DNA of 64,000 nucleotides from UBA12474 sp964549625 (lineage in GTDB: Bacteria; Babelota; Babeliae; Babelales; Babelaceae): contig CAZJVA010000001.1 of NCBI GenBank assembly GCA_964549625.1, positions 186,001 to 250,000 on the forward strand, in the 5' to 3' direction. How positions within the stretch are numbered: position 1 is the first letter of the stretch; each line of letters begins with the position of its first letter. The notes beneath the pieces were generated by a model that had not been told where the DNA came from, ran no database searches, and saw only the letters and a program-made list of their open reading frames with translations. Positions 1 to 8,323 of the stretch are shown here, piece after piece. Position numbers and translations under genes: made by a program.

Positions 1-1164
1 GCGGATTATGTGTTGATGACTTAATGTGGAAGTCATATGGTATTCTGCTTCTGCTCGCGCAAATGCGCTTAGGTACCCTTGCCCCAAATTGGTGTTTCCA
101 GCAATTCGGGTTAGGCGTTCAATAATACCGATTCCAAGATCTTTGGCGAAGTTTGCTTCTTTTTGTCCAAAGCCGTCTTGGATGCCACATGCAAACATCA
201 TGAAATCAACGGTTGGTTGGTATGGGCATGTTTCAAACCGGCCTCCGATAAGCTTGTCAGTTATGACACAAGCACTAGGGAAAATAATTTCGGGTCCGAC
301 TGCCAGTTCAAGGTTGCCGCAACAACCAGTAATGAGCGCTAGCAGTTTTAGGTCCCCTAGACCCAAAAGGTCTTCGGCGATGTGTTCGCGTATAGCCTTA
401 TTAATAGCGTTGGGGTCTTGTGGTGGTTGATCTTTGGTCAAATTTTTTATAAATGGTTCGTTGGCGATGGCGTCTTGCTCTTTTTCGGTGAGCATAAAGT
501 TATGTTCGATATAGTAGAGTGGTAATTGGATTTGGAATTTATATCTGGGTGATTGATAATTCCAAGCAAACAGCGTTCCTGCGCGGCGTTCTTCTAGCTT
601 GATGTTGGTAAAGAGCGACAAGATTGTGTCGATGGAAATTGATGCTGCATCTGGGTATATTTCGTGGATTTTTTTTCCAAGTTCTTCGAACACTTCGATA
701 AAATCATCGTTAAATGCGCTGAGATAATCTCGTATAGCGTCAAAATCTTTATAGTAATACTTTTCTTTTGTTTGGTTTAGAAACAGCGAGCAACTTAGAG
801 TAGACATAGGATTGCAGTAGGTGCTATCTGCGTGTGGCATCCATGTTCTTTGGAAGTATGGAAGCTCCAAAATAGAACGGGTAATGGTTGGGTTAGTTCT
901 TCCGTAAAGATTTTTTTGAATGACGTTTTGAATGGCGATTGTTGGGTCTGTCAACCAATTAAGAACTTCGTCGGGGCCAATTGAGCAGGCGCGTGTTGCA
1001 AGATATTCATTAAATGATTCGTCGATGCCGCCGGTTAGCTCATCAAAAAATTCGAAAGGGGTGTATGATTGAAAAAATTGGTTGGCGGATTGAGCATTGG
1101 ACAAGAAAAATAGTCCGATTACAAAAATAAGGTTTAGGGCAAAGTTTTTTTTGTTTTTTATCAT
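1..1164 (-). CDS. Exported protein of unknown function (3' end outside window)
   Basis: The frame is open for 388 codons from an ATG at 1164 to the window edge, so the C-terminus is not seen. Residues 1-27 form a signal peptide: a lysine/asparagine-rich start, a hydrophobic stretch LIFVIGLFFL, then a cleavage-like SNAQSA. The mature part has scattered Cys residues and alternating hydrophobic strands such as FQIQLPLYYIEHNF near residue 220, which could be an envelope or outer-membrane beta structure; that is inference. I do not recognise the family. It is divergent from the kinase/ATP synthase genes, and the opposite strand has no comparable coding signal. Confidence 0.75.
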   Translation of the reverse strand, partial: MIKNKKNFALNLIFVIGLFFLSNAQSANQFFQSYTPFEFFDELTGGIDESFNEYLATRACSIGPDEVLNWLTDPTIAIQNVIQKNLYGRTNPTITRSILELPYFQRTWMPHADSTYCNPMSTLSCSLFLNQTKEKYYYKDFDAIRDYLSAFNDDFIEVFEELGKKIHEIYPDAASISIDTILSLFTNIKLEERRAGTLFAWNYQSPRYKFQIQLPLYYIEHNFMLTEKEQDAIANEPFIKNLTKDQPPQDPNAINKAIREHIAEDLLGLGDLKLLALITGCCGNLELAVGPEIIFPSACVITDKLIGGRFETCPYQPTVDFMMFACGIQDGFGQKEANFAKDLGIGIIERLTRIAGNTNLGQGYLSAFARAEAEYHMTSTLSHQHIIR

Positions 1165-1245
1165 ATTCAATACACTTTTTTGGTGATACACTGGGACCCG
1201 TCGCGCAGGTTTAAATTGGGTTCATCCTAGCAAGCTTTGCCCTTG

Positions 1246-1274
1246 TTGACAAAATATTTGTTCGGGGGTCTAGT
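1246..1274 (+). promoter_or_regulatory. Candidate sigma70-type promoter for dNK-atp genes
   Basis: A perfect -35 TTGACA (1246-1251) is followed after 17 bases by a weak -10 TCTAGT (1269-1274). It lies about 37 bases before the ATG of the deoxynucleoside kinase gene and faces the following atp genes. Only consensus matching supports it. Confidence 0.45.
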
Positions 1275-1310
1275 TGTGTACAAAAAAAGAATATTTTCCA
1301 GGGAGATTGC

Positions 1311-2012
1311 ATGGCGTATTTTGTGGTTGAAGGTAACATTGGCGCGGGCAAGTCGACGTTCATGCGGGTAGTCGGCTCCTTGCTCAATGCACACATTGTA
1401 TATGAGCCTCATCAGGCGTGGCAAAATATTGATGGCGAAAATCTTTTGGATGCATTTTATAGTGATGGCAACCGGTGGGCTTATACCTTTCAGACGTACG
1501 CCTTTTTAACTCGAATTTTTGCGCTCGAAGAGCAAATGAAAAAAGCCGAAAAGCCATATTTATTATCCGAGCGTTCTGTTTATGCTGACCGATATTGTTT
1601 TGCTAAAAATGCGTATGAAATTGGCTTGATGAACGAACTCGAGTGGAAGCTTTATTGCGATTGGTTTTCCTGGTTTGTTGAAAATCGTATGCAGCGCCCG
1701 CTAGGTTTTGTATACCTGCGCACAGACCCTTCGGTTTGTTATCAGCGTTTGAATAAGCGTAATCGTATCGAAGAAAAATTAGTTTCTCTCGATTATTTAA
1801 AATTGTTACACGCAAAGCATGAAAACTGGCTTGTGCATCGGCAGGATATTTCTCATCGCTTGCAAGATGTACCTGTTTTAGTGTTAGATTGCGATCAAGA
1901 TTTTGAAGCAAATGAGTTGTTGCAAAAAGAACATGCAGAGCGTGTGGCGGAGTTTGTTGTCCGACAGCTGGGCATCGAGCCTTCTCAGGTTTTTGCAAGC
2001 AAAATGGTATAA
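1311..2012 (+). CDS. Deoxynucleoside kinase (dNK/dGK/dCK family)
   Basis: Phosphorylates deoxynucleosides from ATP in nucleotide salvage, in the cytoplasm. The P-loop GNIGAGKST is at residues 8-16. The ERS motif (about residues 87-89), with the catalytic-site Arg, and a basic KRNR lid segment near residue 148 follow in the family order. At 233 aa it is a usual length. The ATG at 1311 has an AGGGAG-type ribosome site about 7 bases upstream. It is the first gene of a run into atpE with only 23 bases between. Salvage of deoxynucleosides suits an organism that depends on host precursors; substrate preference cannot be read from sequence. Confidence 0.88.
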   Translation: MAYFVVEGNIGAGKSTFMRVVGSLLNAHIVYEPHQAWQNIDGENLLDAFYSDGNRWAYTFQTYAFLTRIFALEEQMKKAEKPYLLSERSVYADRYCFAKNAYEIGLMNELEWKLYCDWFSWFVENRMQRPLGFVYLRTDPSVCYQRLNKRNRIEEKLVSLDYLKLLHAKHENWLVHRQDISHRLQDVPVLVLDCDQDFEANELLQKEHAERVAEFVVRQLGIEPSQVFASKMV

Positions 2013-2035
2013 ATAATTTTTTCCGGGAGTTTTTC

Positions 2036-2290
2036 ATGGAAGAATATGTCTATATAGTTAAATCGGCAGCATACCTTGGTGCTGCAATCGCCATGGCGAT
2101 TGGCGCTTTTGGGCCAGCGATAGGTCAGGCCCTTGTTGCTTCACGTGCGTGTGAAAATATCGGTAAATATCCTGAAAAGGCAGGCGATGTGCGTGCTGCT
2201 ATGATTATTTCGCTCGGTTTTATCGAAGCTTCTGCAATCTATGTTTTACTTGTTGCAGGTGCTCTTCTGTATCTTGGGTACAGTATTTAG
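2036..2290 (+). CDS. atpE: F-type ATP synthase subunit c
   Basis: This 84-aa two-helix hairpin forms the membrane rotor ring. Helix 1 carries the glycine-rich GAFGPAIGQ (23-31), a polar loop with R37 and K44-Y45-P46 follows, and helix 2 holds the ion-binding E64 in GFIEASAIY. Q31 matches the glutamine found in Na+-binding rings, but the residue after the Glu is Ala (A65) where Na+ rings have Ser or Thr, and the local pattern is closer to cyanobacterial/chloroplast FMEALTIY. I infer a proton-binding ring, not firmly. No subunit a gene precedes it; a nucleoside kinase sits there instead. Confidence 0.93.
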   Translation: MEEYVYIVKSAAYLGAAIAMAIGAFGPAIGQALVASRACENIGKYPEKAGDVRAAMIISLGFIEASAIYVLLVAGALLYLGYSI

Positions 2291-2299
2291 GTCATATTT

Positions 2300-2674
2300 A
2301 TGATTGTTAATGCTTTACTTTTGTTTCAGATGCTACATTTTTTGGTGGCTTATCTGATACTTAAGTATATTTTGTTACGTCCAGCGCTTGTGTTAATGAA
2401 GCGCATGGATCGAGAAGTACTTTTGTTTGAAAGTAATGTTGCATTGTTGAGTGAAGAAGCCGCGCGTCGAGAAGCGGTTATTGATGCTCAGTGGAAACGC
2501 CATTGTCGTGTTTTGTATTTGCGCTATGACAAAAAGGTTGTTCCTTCGATTCAAGAGAGTCTAGAGTGTCTGCCGCGTGTTTTGGTGGAAGATCTTCCTG
2601 TCGAGCAGATGCATCAGATGCGTAGCCAACTGACGCAGGATATTGTGCATCAGTTTGTTGATGCTGAGGATTAA
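2300..2674 (+). CDS. atpF: F-type ATP synthase subunit b-like protein (first)
   Basis: 124 aa with one N-terminal membrane helix (about residues 5-25, LLLFQMLHFLVAYLILKYIL) followed by R-P-A and a charged region. This is the pattern of an F0 b subunit, the peripheral stalk that ties F1 to the membrane. It is short; b subunits are usually about 155-170 aa. It sits 9 bases after atpE and is followed immediately by a second b-like gene. Together they could form a b/b' heterodimer as in cyanobacteria and alphaproteobacteria. Assignment rests on position and architecture more than on sequence identity. Confidence 0.7.
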   Translation: MIVNALLLFQMLHFLVAYLILKYILLRPALVLMKRMDREVLLFESNVALLSEEAARREAVIDAQWKRHCRVLYLRYDKKVVPSIQESLECLPRVLVEDLPVEQMHQMRSQLTQDIVHQFVDAED

Positions 2675-2675
2675 T

Positions 2676-3170
2676 ATGCTTTTGATCGATGTTTTTTTTG
2701 CATTCTTCAACAGTGCATTGCTTTTGGCATTGTTTTGGTTTTTGTTTCGTCAAAAGCTTGCACCTGGAATTGCTTATGAAATGCATGTTGACAAGGAGGC
2801 GCGCGAACAACTTAGCGATGAGCGCGTTCGATTAGCTCATTCATTAACATTAATTGATCGAGATCGGGAATTTCGAGATGAACAGTACCGTAATCTTATG
2901 GAAAAGGTTGCGGTTTGGGTTTCGTTTGAGGAGGATACCGCGAAAGAGCGTCTTGATGACGCCTTACTGTGTCGGCAAAGATACTGTGACCGTCTTCAAA
3001 AGCAGCTAGGATATGTTCAGGTGCGTCGCCTTGAGCGAGAAATCATTCCAGGGGCAGCCCAAGCTTCGGAAGAACGATTAAAAGAGCACTTTGCTTCTGT
3101 TGCAGGGGCTGGTGAAGTTTTTATTGAGCGGGCTATGCATTCTTTAGTCGGTGATTCTCATGTACAGTGA
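2676..3170 (+). CDS. F-type ATP synthase subunit b-like protein (second, b')
   Basis: 164 aa from the ATG at 2676, one base after the stop of the first b-like gene; an in-frame GTG/ATG extension to 2643 would run into that gene and is rejected. An N-terminal hydrophobic helix (about residues 3-22) is followed by a long charged helical region rich in Glu, Arg and Gln, as expected for the dimeric peripheral stalk. It overlaps the start of the delta subunit gene. Two successive b-type genes between c and delta suggest a heterodimeric stalk. Function is inferred from architecture and operon position. Confidence 0.68.
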   Translation: MLLIDVFFAFFNSALLLALFWFLFRQKLAPGIAYEMHVDKEAREQLSDERVRLAHSLTLIDRDREFRDEQYRNLMEKVAVWVSFEEDTAKERLDDALLCRQRYCDRLQKQLGYVQVRRLEREIIPGAAQASEERLKEHFASVAGAGEVFIERAMHSLVGDSHVQ

Positions 3171-3687
3171 CCAGGAAGTATTTTTAGCGCGCAAATATGC
3201 GTATGCATGTTTGCGAGTTACCAAGCTTTCAGCAGAGCCTGAAGTTGTTCGTCAGCTTCAAATGGCCGCACTTTTTTTTCAGCGGTATGGTGTTGTTTTG
3301 TGGCACCAATCGTATCAAGTTATTGAAAGGGTTTTAAAACTATTTTCAATAGAAGATGATTCTATCAAGGCACTTGTGCAGCTTTTGGGGCAACAGCACC
3401 GCTTAGGACTTTTTCCTAGGGTTTTTTGTGTTTTTGTTGAGCTTTTTAAGCAAAAATACAATGTTGTTTTTGCGCGAGTGGGTTATTCGCATAATTTAGA
3501 GATTGGTGTAGTAGAGCGATATAAAAAATCTATAGCAAATCTCTTTGATAGTTCGGTCCTTTATATGTCATATATCAATCCCGCGCTTATCGCCGGAATC
3601 GAGATACGTGCCGATGGTGCGTACTGGGAGTATTCTGTGCGGCGTTATTTGCGCTTTTATGCGCATGAGGTAATGGGGAGCAATTAA
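3160..3687 (+). CDS. atpH: F-type ATP synthase subunit delta
   Basis: About 175 aa, matching the delta (OSCP) length and place between b and alpha. Delta caps the F1 head and binds the b stalk. The opening ARKYAYACLRV resembles the ARxYAxAL start of the family, and the C-terminal part holds a short beta/alpha segment ending before the stop. An in-frame GTG at 3151 is an alternative start; the ATG at 3160 gives an 11-base overlap with the upstream gene. The stop overlaps the atpA start (TAATG), which indicates translational coupling. Sequence conservation is low, as is normal for delta. Confidence 0.8.
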   Translation: MYSDQEVFLARKYAYACLRVTKLSAEPEVVRQLQMAALFFQRYGVVLWHQSYQVIERVLKLFSIEDDSIKALVQLLGQQHRLGLFPRVFCVFVELFKQKYNVVFARVGYSHNLEIGVVERYKKSIANLFDSSVLYMSYINPALIAGIEIRADGAYWEYSVRRYLRFYAHEVMGSN

Positions 3688-5210
3688 TGGAAATAAAAAA
3701 TACAGATCTAATATCTCTTTTTGAGCGTTCTTTGCGCGAGATCCAGGGACAGACCGTGGAAAAAGGTTTGCGCGAATCTGGTTCCGTCATTCAGGTGGGA
3801 GATTCGAGTTGCAAGATTATTGGTTTGCAGGGAGCTGTTTTTGGTGAATTGCTTTCTTTTGCAGGTGGCAATAAGGGCATAGTACTAGATCTAAAGGAGG
3901 ATTCTGTAACGGCTTTTGTTTTGTATAGCTATATTCCGGTGAGTGAGCAGGAAGTAGTTGAGCGCACTGGGGATGTTTTTCAGATTCCTGTGAGCAAGGA
4001 GCTTTTGGGGCGTACTATTAACGCAACGGGAAAGCCCATTGATGGTTTAGGAGATTTGCCCGCAGGTGAAATGCGTCCGATAGAAGTTCGAATTCCTGGT
4101 ATTGTTGATAGAACGCCAATAAGTCGTCCCCTTGAGACGGGGATAATGGCTATTGATGCACTGGTTCCTGTTGGCCGCGGTCAGCGCGAGCTTATTGTTG
4201 GTAATCGAGGAACGGGAAAAACCGCTGTTGCTTTGGATACAATTCTTCATCAAAAAGGGAAAAATGTTATTTGTGTCTATGCATCTATTGGTCAGCGTCA
4301 GGCAAATATAGCTCGTATGATTCGTACCCTCGAAGAGCATGGTGCGATGGAGTACACTGTTATTGTTGATGCAGATGCGGGGTCTTCAGCGCTGAATCGC
4401 TATCTTGCTCCTTATGTGGCTACAACGGTTGGGGAGTTTTTTGTTGAGCAGGGTAACGATGTATTGGTTGTTTATGATGATCTCTCTAATCACGCAACAG
4501 CGTATCGCGAAATTTCCCTTTTGATGAGGCGGCCGCCGGGACGTGAAGCATATCCTGGCGATGTGTTCTATTTGCATTCACGATTACTTGAGCGTGCCGG
4601 AAGATTCAAGAGTGGGGGGTCTTTAACGGCTCTACCGATTGTGCAGATTCAGGGGGATGATATTACTGCGTATATTCCAACAAATCTTATCTCGATTACT
4701 GATGGGCAGATTTTTTTGGATACGAAATTATTTAATTCGGGCGTTCGGCCTGCTGTGAACGTGGAGCTTTCAGTTTCTCGGGTCGGTGGCGCTGCGCAGA
4801 CTAAAGCTATTAAGTCGGTGACCAAAGCCCTTCGATTAGAATTAGCGCAGTATGCAGAGTTGCTTGCGTTTTCTCAGTTTGGTTCAGAGCTCGACAGTAT
4901 TTCTCAGCAGAGACTTGCTCGTGGGGCTGTAGTGGTAGAGCTTCTCAAACAGCCGCAGTTTGAAACAAGCTCGTTTGTTGATCAAACGCTTAAACTTTTT
5001 TTATTGCGCGAAAACTTTTTGGATCGTGTTGCTTTGCGTGATGTTGCTCGTTGTGCGCGTGAATTTGTTTCGTATGTTGCAGGCGTCTACAAGGATTTAT
5101 ATAAGCGGATTTACCAGACAGAGGAGCTACAGCAATCACTTCAGCTTCAATTGCGAGATATAGCTCGTGAGTTTATGATTATTTTTTCTGGTCGCGAGGG
5201 ATCTATCTAG
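3687..5210 (+). CDS. atpA: F-type ATP synthase subunit alpha
   Basis: 507 aa, full length. The nucleotide-binding P-loop reads GNRGTGKT (about residues 171-178), where most alphas have GDRQTGKT. The YDDLSNHATAYRE segment and the PAVNVELSVSRVGGAAQ stretch with the arginine finger are present, followed by the alpha C-terminal domain. Alpha is the regulatory member of the F1 hexamer. It is the last atp gene here: a tRNA follows, and gamma, beta and epsilon are absent, so the operon is split. The ATG overlaps the atpH stop. Confidence 0.97.
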   Translation: MEIKNTDLISLFERSLREIQGQTVEKGLRESGSVIQVGDSSCKIIGLQGAVFGELLSFAGGNKGIVLDLKEDSVTAFVLYSYIPVSEQEVVERTGDVFQIPVSKELLGRTINATGKPIDGLGDLPAGEMRPIEVRIPGIVDRTPISRPLETGIMAIDALVPVGRGQRELIVGNRGTGKTAVALDTILHQKGKNVICVYASIGQRQANIARMIRTLEEHGAMEYTVIVDADAGSSALNRYLAPYVATTVGEFFVEQGNDVLVVYDDLSNHATAYREISLLMRRPPGREAYPGDVFYLHSRLLERAGRFKSGGSLTALPIVQIQGDDITAYIPTNLISITDGQIFLDTKLFNSGVRPAVNVELSVSRVGGAAQTKAIKSVTKALRLELAQYAELLAFSQFGSELDSISQQRLARGAVVVELLKQPQFETSSFVDQTLKLFLLRENFLDRVALRDVARCAREFVSYVAGVYKDLYKRIYQTEELQQSLQLQLRDIAREFMIIFSGREGSI

Positions 5211-5216
5211 TAACTC

Positions 5217-5245
5217 TTGGCGCAGTGTGTTGATTTGTTTATACT
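5217..5245 (+). promoter_or_regulatory. Promoter of tRNA-Arg
   Basis: TTGGCG (5217-5222), a 17-base spacer and TATACT (5240-5245) end 14 bases before the tRNA. Spacing and distance fit a sigma70-type stable-RNA promoter. Confidence 0.6.
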
Positions 5246-5259
5246 GATGTTATTCTTTT

Positions 5260-5336
5260 GCGCCCATAGCTCAGCAGGATAGAGCAACGGATTTCTAATC
5301 CGTAGGTCGTAGGTTCGAATCCTACTGGGCGCACCA
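5260..5336 (+). tRNA. tRNA-Arg (TCT)
   Basis: A full cloverleaf can be drawn. The acceptor GCGCCCA pairs with TGGGCGC, the anticodon stem is ACGGA/TCCGT with loop TTTCTAA giving anticodon TCT, and the T arm is TAGG TTCGAAT CCTA. The CCA end is encoded (5334-5336). It reads AGA/AGG codons. Confidence 0.96.
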
Positions 5337-5348
5337 TAACAATTGTGA

Positions 5349-6008
5349 TTATTTGGTTTTGTTTAAATTGCGCCATTCTTGGTAATGCAAAAGTTCTTCA
5401 ACGGGATTGTCGTTTCCAAAAAGCGCAGACCCTATTACGACGTCGTCGATGCCAATAGTTTCTATTTCTTGAATGTTTTTGCGCGAGATTCCACCGTCCA
5501 TAGCGAGTAATACGCCGTGCTGTTTGGTGATATGGTAAGCAGCTTTTGCTTTTTCTAGAGTTGATTCAACAAAAGGCCTACCCGAAGCTCCTGGAATAAC
5601 AGACATTAGTACTACGTGATCAACTTGCTTATTTTCTATGAAGGGAAGGATTTTTTCGAAGGAAGTTTCTGGATTGATAGCAATACTGGCTATGCATCCT
5701 TTTGCGCGGATATGTTCAAAGACGATTGGATCAAAGGTGCTTTCTGCGTGTATGGTAACAATATCTCCGCGATCTAGTTCTAGCCGGGAAAGGACGGTGC
5801 GGGGGTTTGCCAAAAAAAGGTCAATCCATAATGGTTTTTTTATGGCATGACCAAGTTGGTTGGCGAGGTTGATTCCTCCGATGAGGTTGTCAACAAGCTC
5901 TAAATCCATTATGTCGAGGTGGAATCCATCGCAGAGTGGCTCAAGTTGGACAATAATATCACCCAAGTATAACTGGTTTGCGGCCATCAAAGAGGGAAAT
6001 ATTCTCAT
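5349..6008 (-). CDS. rpe: Ribulose-phosphate 3-epimerase
   Basis: Interconverts ribulose-5-phosphate and xylulose-5-phosphate in the pentose phosphate pathway. The 219-aa TIM barrel shows the PS start (residues 5-6), FHLDIMDL with metal ligands His and Asp, the MSVIPGASG phosphate loop (canonical MSVxPGFGG) and AMDGG with the metal/catalytic Asp. The usual second His ligand (in DVHLMV) appears to be replaced: the aligned segment reads WIDLFLANP. That may mean a changed metal site or a related sugar-phosphate epimerase. It stands alone on the minus strand, convergent with tRNA-Arg. Confidence 0.85.
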   Translation of the reverse strand: MRIFPSLMAANQLYLGDIIVQLEPLCDGFHLDIMDLELVDNLIGGINLANQLGHAIKKPLWIDLFLANPRTVLSRLELDRGDIVTIHAESTFDPIVFEHIRAKGCIASIAINPETSFEKILPFIENKQVDHVVLMSVIPGASGRPFVESTLEKAKAAYHITKQHGVLLAMDGGISRKNIQEIETIGIDDVVIGSALFGNDNPVEELLHYQEWRNLNKTK

Positions 6009-6171
6009 GAGAATTCCTTACAGTACAAAAAATTGGTGGAATACCTCTAAGATATCACGGTTTAATGATCATTGTATAGCCAGAGATTGAAAAGATATGG
6101 TAAAGGTCTTCCTTTTGAGGTATTTCTTTAGTGTTTTTTGGAAAAAAATTTTAGTCTTCTTCTATAAAATA

Positions 6172-6199
6172 TTGAGCTTGCAGTTTTTTTGAGTATACT
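6172..6199 (+). promoter_or_regulatory. Candidate promoter for groES-groEL
   Basis: TTGAGC (6172-6177), a 16-base spacer and TATACT (6194-6199) lie about 78 bases before the groES ATG. I looked for a CIRCE inverted repeat (TTAGCACTC-N9-GAGTGCTAA) between here and the gene and did not see one, so HrcA control is not supported. Confidence 0.45.
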
Positions 6200-6276
6200 C
6201 ATGGGTAATGGTTGGCACCAGCTAAATTAGGATATCACAAGAAAGCGATAGTATGTTTTGTCGGAAGGATTGTACC

Positions 6277-6567
6277 ATGTTTGAAAAACTACAGCCGCTG
6301 TATGATCGGATTGTCGTATCCCGTATCGAGGATGTCGAAGAGAAGAGTCCTGCTGGTATAATCATTCCAGATACAGCAAAAGAAAAAGGGCAACTTGGTA
6401 AGGTTGTTGCTGTTGGTGGTGGGCGCCGTCGTGATGATGGGACGTTGATTCCACTTCAGGTGAAGGTTGGCGACACAGTCTTTTTTGCTAAATATGCGGG
6501 GACTGATGCGGGCAAGGAACTGCTAGTTCTGCGCGAGGATGATGTATTGGGTATTCTTCCTGCATAA
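6277..6567 (+). CDS. groES: Co-chaperonin GroES
   Basis: 96 aa, the normal Cpn10 length, from the ATG at 6277 with a GGAAGG site upstream; an earlier in-frame start at 6253 would add eight residues foreign to the family. Visible signatures are LQPLYDRIVV at the start, the mobile-loop region EEKSPAGIIIPDTAKEK, the GDTVFFAKYAGT strand and the ending DDVLGIL. GroES caps the GroEL folding chamber in an ATP-dependent way. The groEL gene follows 42 bases later in the same direction, the standard two-gene operon. Confidence 0.97.
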   Translation: MFEKLQPLYDRIVVSRIEDVEEKSPAGIIIPDTAKEKGQLGKVVAVGGGRRRDDGTLIPLQVKVGDTVFFAKYAGTDAGKELLVLREDDVLGILPA

Positions 6568-6609
6568 ATTGTTGCGAGTAACCATTAAATATTTAGATAA
6601 GGAATAGAC

Positions 6610-8250
6610 ATGGCAGCAAAAAAGTTGTTGTTTGGTGCGGAAGCACGGCAAAAAATTGTTAAAGGTGTTGATACTTTGGCTGATGCGGTGAAAGTGACGC
6701 TCGGCCCCCGGGGGCGTAATGTTGCGCTTCAAAAATCCTTTGGCTCTCCCGTGGTTACCAAAGACGGGGTAAGTGTTGCTAAAGAAATTTCGTTGCAAGA
6801 TCCAGCCGAAAATATGGCAGCTCAATTGGTTAATGAAGTAGCCAATAAAACGGCAGATGTAGCTGGTGATGGGACTACTACAGCTACTGTTTTGACTCAG
6901 GCAATATTTCGTGAAGGTAACAAGTACGTTGTTGCAGGAGCTAATCCGGTTGAACTCAAGCGTGGAATTGACAAGGCTGTGGAGGCAGTTGTTGCTGATG
7001 TTCAAAAGCGTGCAACCCCAGTTAAGGGAAAGCGCGAGATAGAACAAGTAGCAACGATTTCTGCAAATTCAGATACGTTTATTGGTGGGCAAATTGCTGA
7101 AGCAATGGAACGTGTTGGCCGTGATGGGGTAATTACGGTTGAAGAAGCCAAAGGTATGGATAGCGCACTTGAGGTTGTTGAAGGTATGCAGTTTGATCGG
7201 GGCTATATCTCTCCGTATTTTGTTACTGATGCCGAGAAGATGAGTGCGACGCTTGAAAATCCCGCTATCTTAATTTTTGAAAAAAAGATTTCGAGTATGA
7301 AGCCTTTGTTGCCAGTACTTGAGAGTGTTGCACGTGCAAGTCGTCCTCTTTTGATTGTCGCAGAAGATGTTGATGGTGAGGCGTTGACTACGCTTGTCGT
7401 GAACAAGTTGCGTGGCACTTTAAATGTAGCTGCGGTCAAAGCACCTGGTTTTGGTGACCGTCGCAAAGCTATGCTCGAAGATATTGCTATTTTGACTAAA
7501 GGTGTCTTGGTCTCTGAGGAGCTTGGACGTAATCTTGAGTCTGTGACAATGGCTGACTTGGGAACGGCTCAAAAAGTTATTATTACCAAGGACAGCTGCA
7601 CGATGGTCGGTGGCGCTGGAACAGAATCAGATATAACGGCGCGCGTTGCTCAGCTCAAAATGCAGCTGGAAAACAGTACCTCTGATTACGACAAAGAGAA
7701 ATTACAAGAGCGTATAGCAAAGCTTTCTGGCGGTGTTGCGGTGATTAAGGTCGGTGCAGCAACAGAAACTGAAATGAAAGAAAAAAAAGATCGCATTGAA
7801 GATGCTTTGCATGCTACACGTGCTGCCGTCGCTGAAGGACTTGTTGCTGGTGGTGGTATTGCGCTTTTGCGTGCTAAAGATGCACTTAAGAATCTTTCTC
7901 TTCAGGGTGATGAGCAGTTAGGCGTTCAGATTATTGATCGTGCGTTAGAAGAGCCGCTCCGCATTATTTCAAGCAATGCAGGCTTTGATGCTGCTGTTGT
8001 TGTTAATCGTGTGCGTGAGGGTTCTGGTGACTTTGGCTTTGATGCCAAAGAAAATGCATATGTAGATATGGTGGCTTCTGGAATCATAGATCCGGCAAAA
8101 GTTGTTCGTTCTGCTTTGCAACATGCTGCTTCGATAGCTGGCTTGTTGCTTACAACAGAAGTCTTAGTGGCTGAGTTGCCGGAAGAAAAGAAGGCTGCTG
8201 AACCTGCTGGAGCGCATCCTGGACTTGGCGGTATGGGCGGCATGTATTAA
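6610..8250 (+). CDS. groEL: Chaperonin GroEL
   Basis: 546 aa, a standard Cpn60. Visible are TLGPRGRNV, DGVSVAKEI, the ATPase motif GDGTTTATVL (about residues 86-95), the apical domain and KAPGFGDRRKAML. The C-terminus ends in the flexible Gly-Met tail GLGGMGGMY. It folds cytoplasmic proteins with GroES. All core segments are intact; nothing suggests a divergent paralogue. A hairpin followed by a T run lies about 75 bases beyond the stop and probably ends the operon. Confidence 0.99.
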   Translation: MAAKKLLFGAEARQKIVKGVDTLADAVKVTLGPRGRNVALQKSFGSPVVTKDGVSVAKEISLQDPAENMAAQLVNEVANKTADVAGDGTTTATVLTQAIFREGNKYVVAGANPVELKRGIDKAVEAVVADVQKRATPVKGKREIEQVATISANSDTFIGGQIAEAMERVGRDGVITVEEAKGMDSALEVVEGMQFDRGYISPYFVTDAEKMSATLENPAILIFEKKISSMKPLLPVLESVARASRPLLIVAEDVDGEALTTLVVNKLRGTLNVAAVKAPGFGDRRKAMLEDIAILTKGVLVSEELGRNLESVTMADLGTAQKVIITKDSCTMVGGAGTESDITARVAQLKMQLENSTSDYDKEKLQERIAKLSGGVAVIKVGAATETEMKEKKDRIEDALHATRAAVAEGLVAGGGIALLRAKDALKNLSLQGDEQLGVQIIDRALEEPLRIISSNAGFDAAVVVNRVREGSGDFGFDAKENAYVDMVASGIIDPAKVVRSALQHAASIAGLLLTTEVLVAELPEEKKAAEPAGAHPGLGGMGGMY

Positions 8251-8323
8251 TTTTTTGATTTTTCAGTACGCTGGGGGTGGCAGTGGTGCCATCCTCAGGC
8301 AAACAGGGACATGAAAACATGAA

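Noticed and set aside
26..430. 134-aa plus-strand frame near the left end
   Set aside because: It is the opposite strand of the long minus-strand exported protein, which has a signal peptide and runs 388 codons; this frame has no ribosome site or family match.
1603..2037. 144-aa minus-strand frame inside the kinase gene
   Set aside because: It shadows the well-supported deoxynucleoside kinase and shows no recognisable sequence.
6200..6276. Possible CIRCE (HrcA) element before groES
   Set aside because: A TTGGCACCA piece looked like half a site, but no matching GAGTGCTAA arm exists.
6523..7047. 174-aa minus-strand frame over groES/groEL
   Set aside because: Composition is that of antisense groEL; both groES and groEL are certain.
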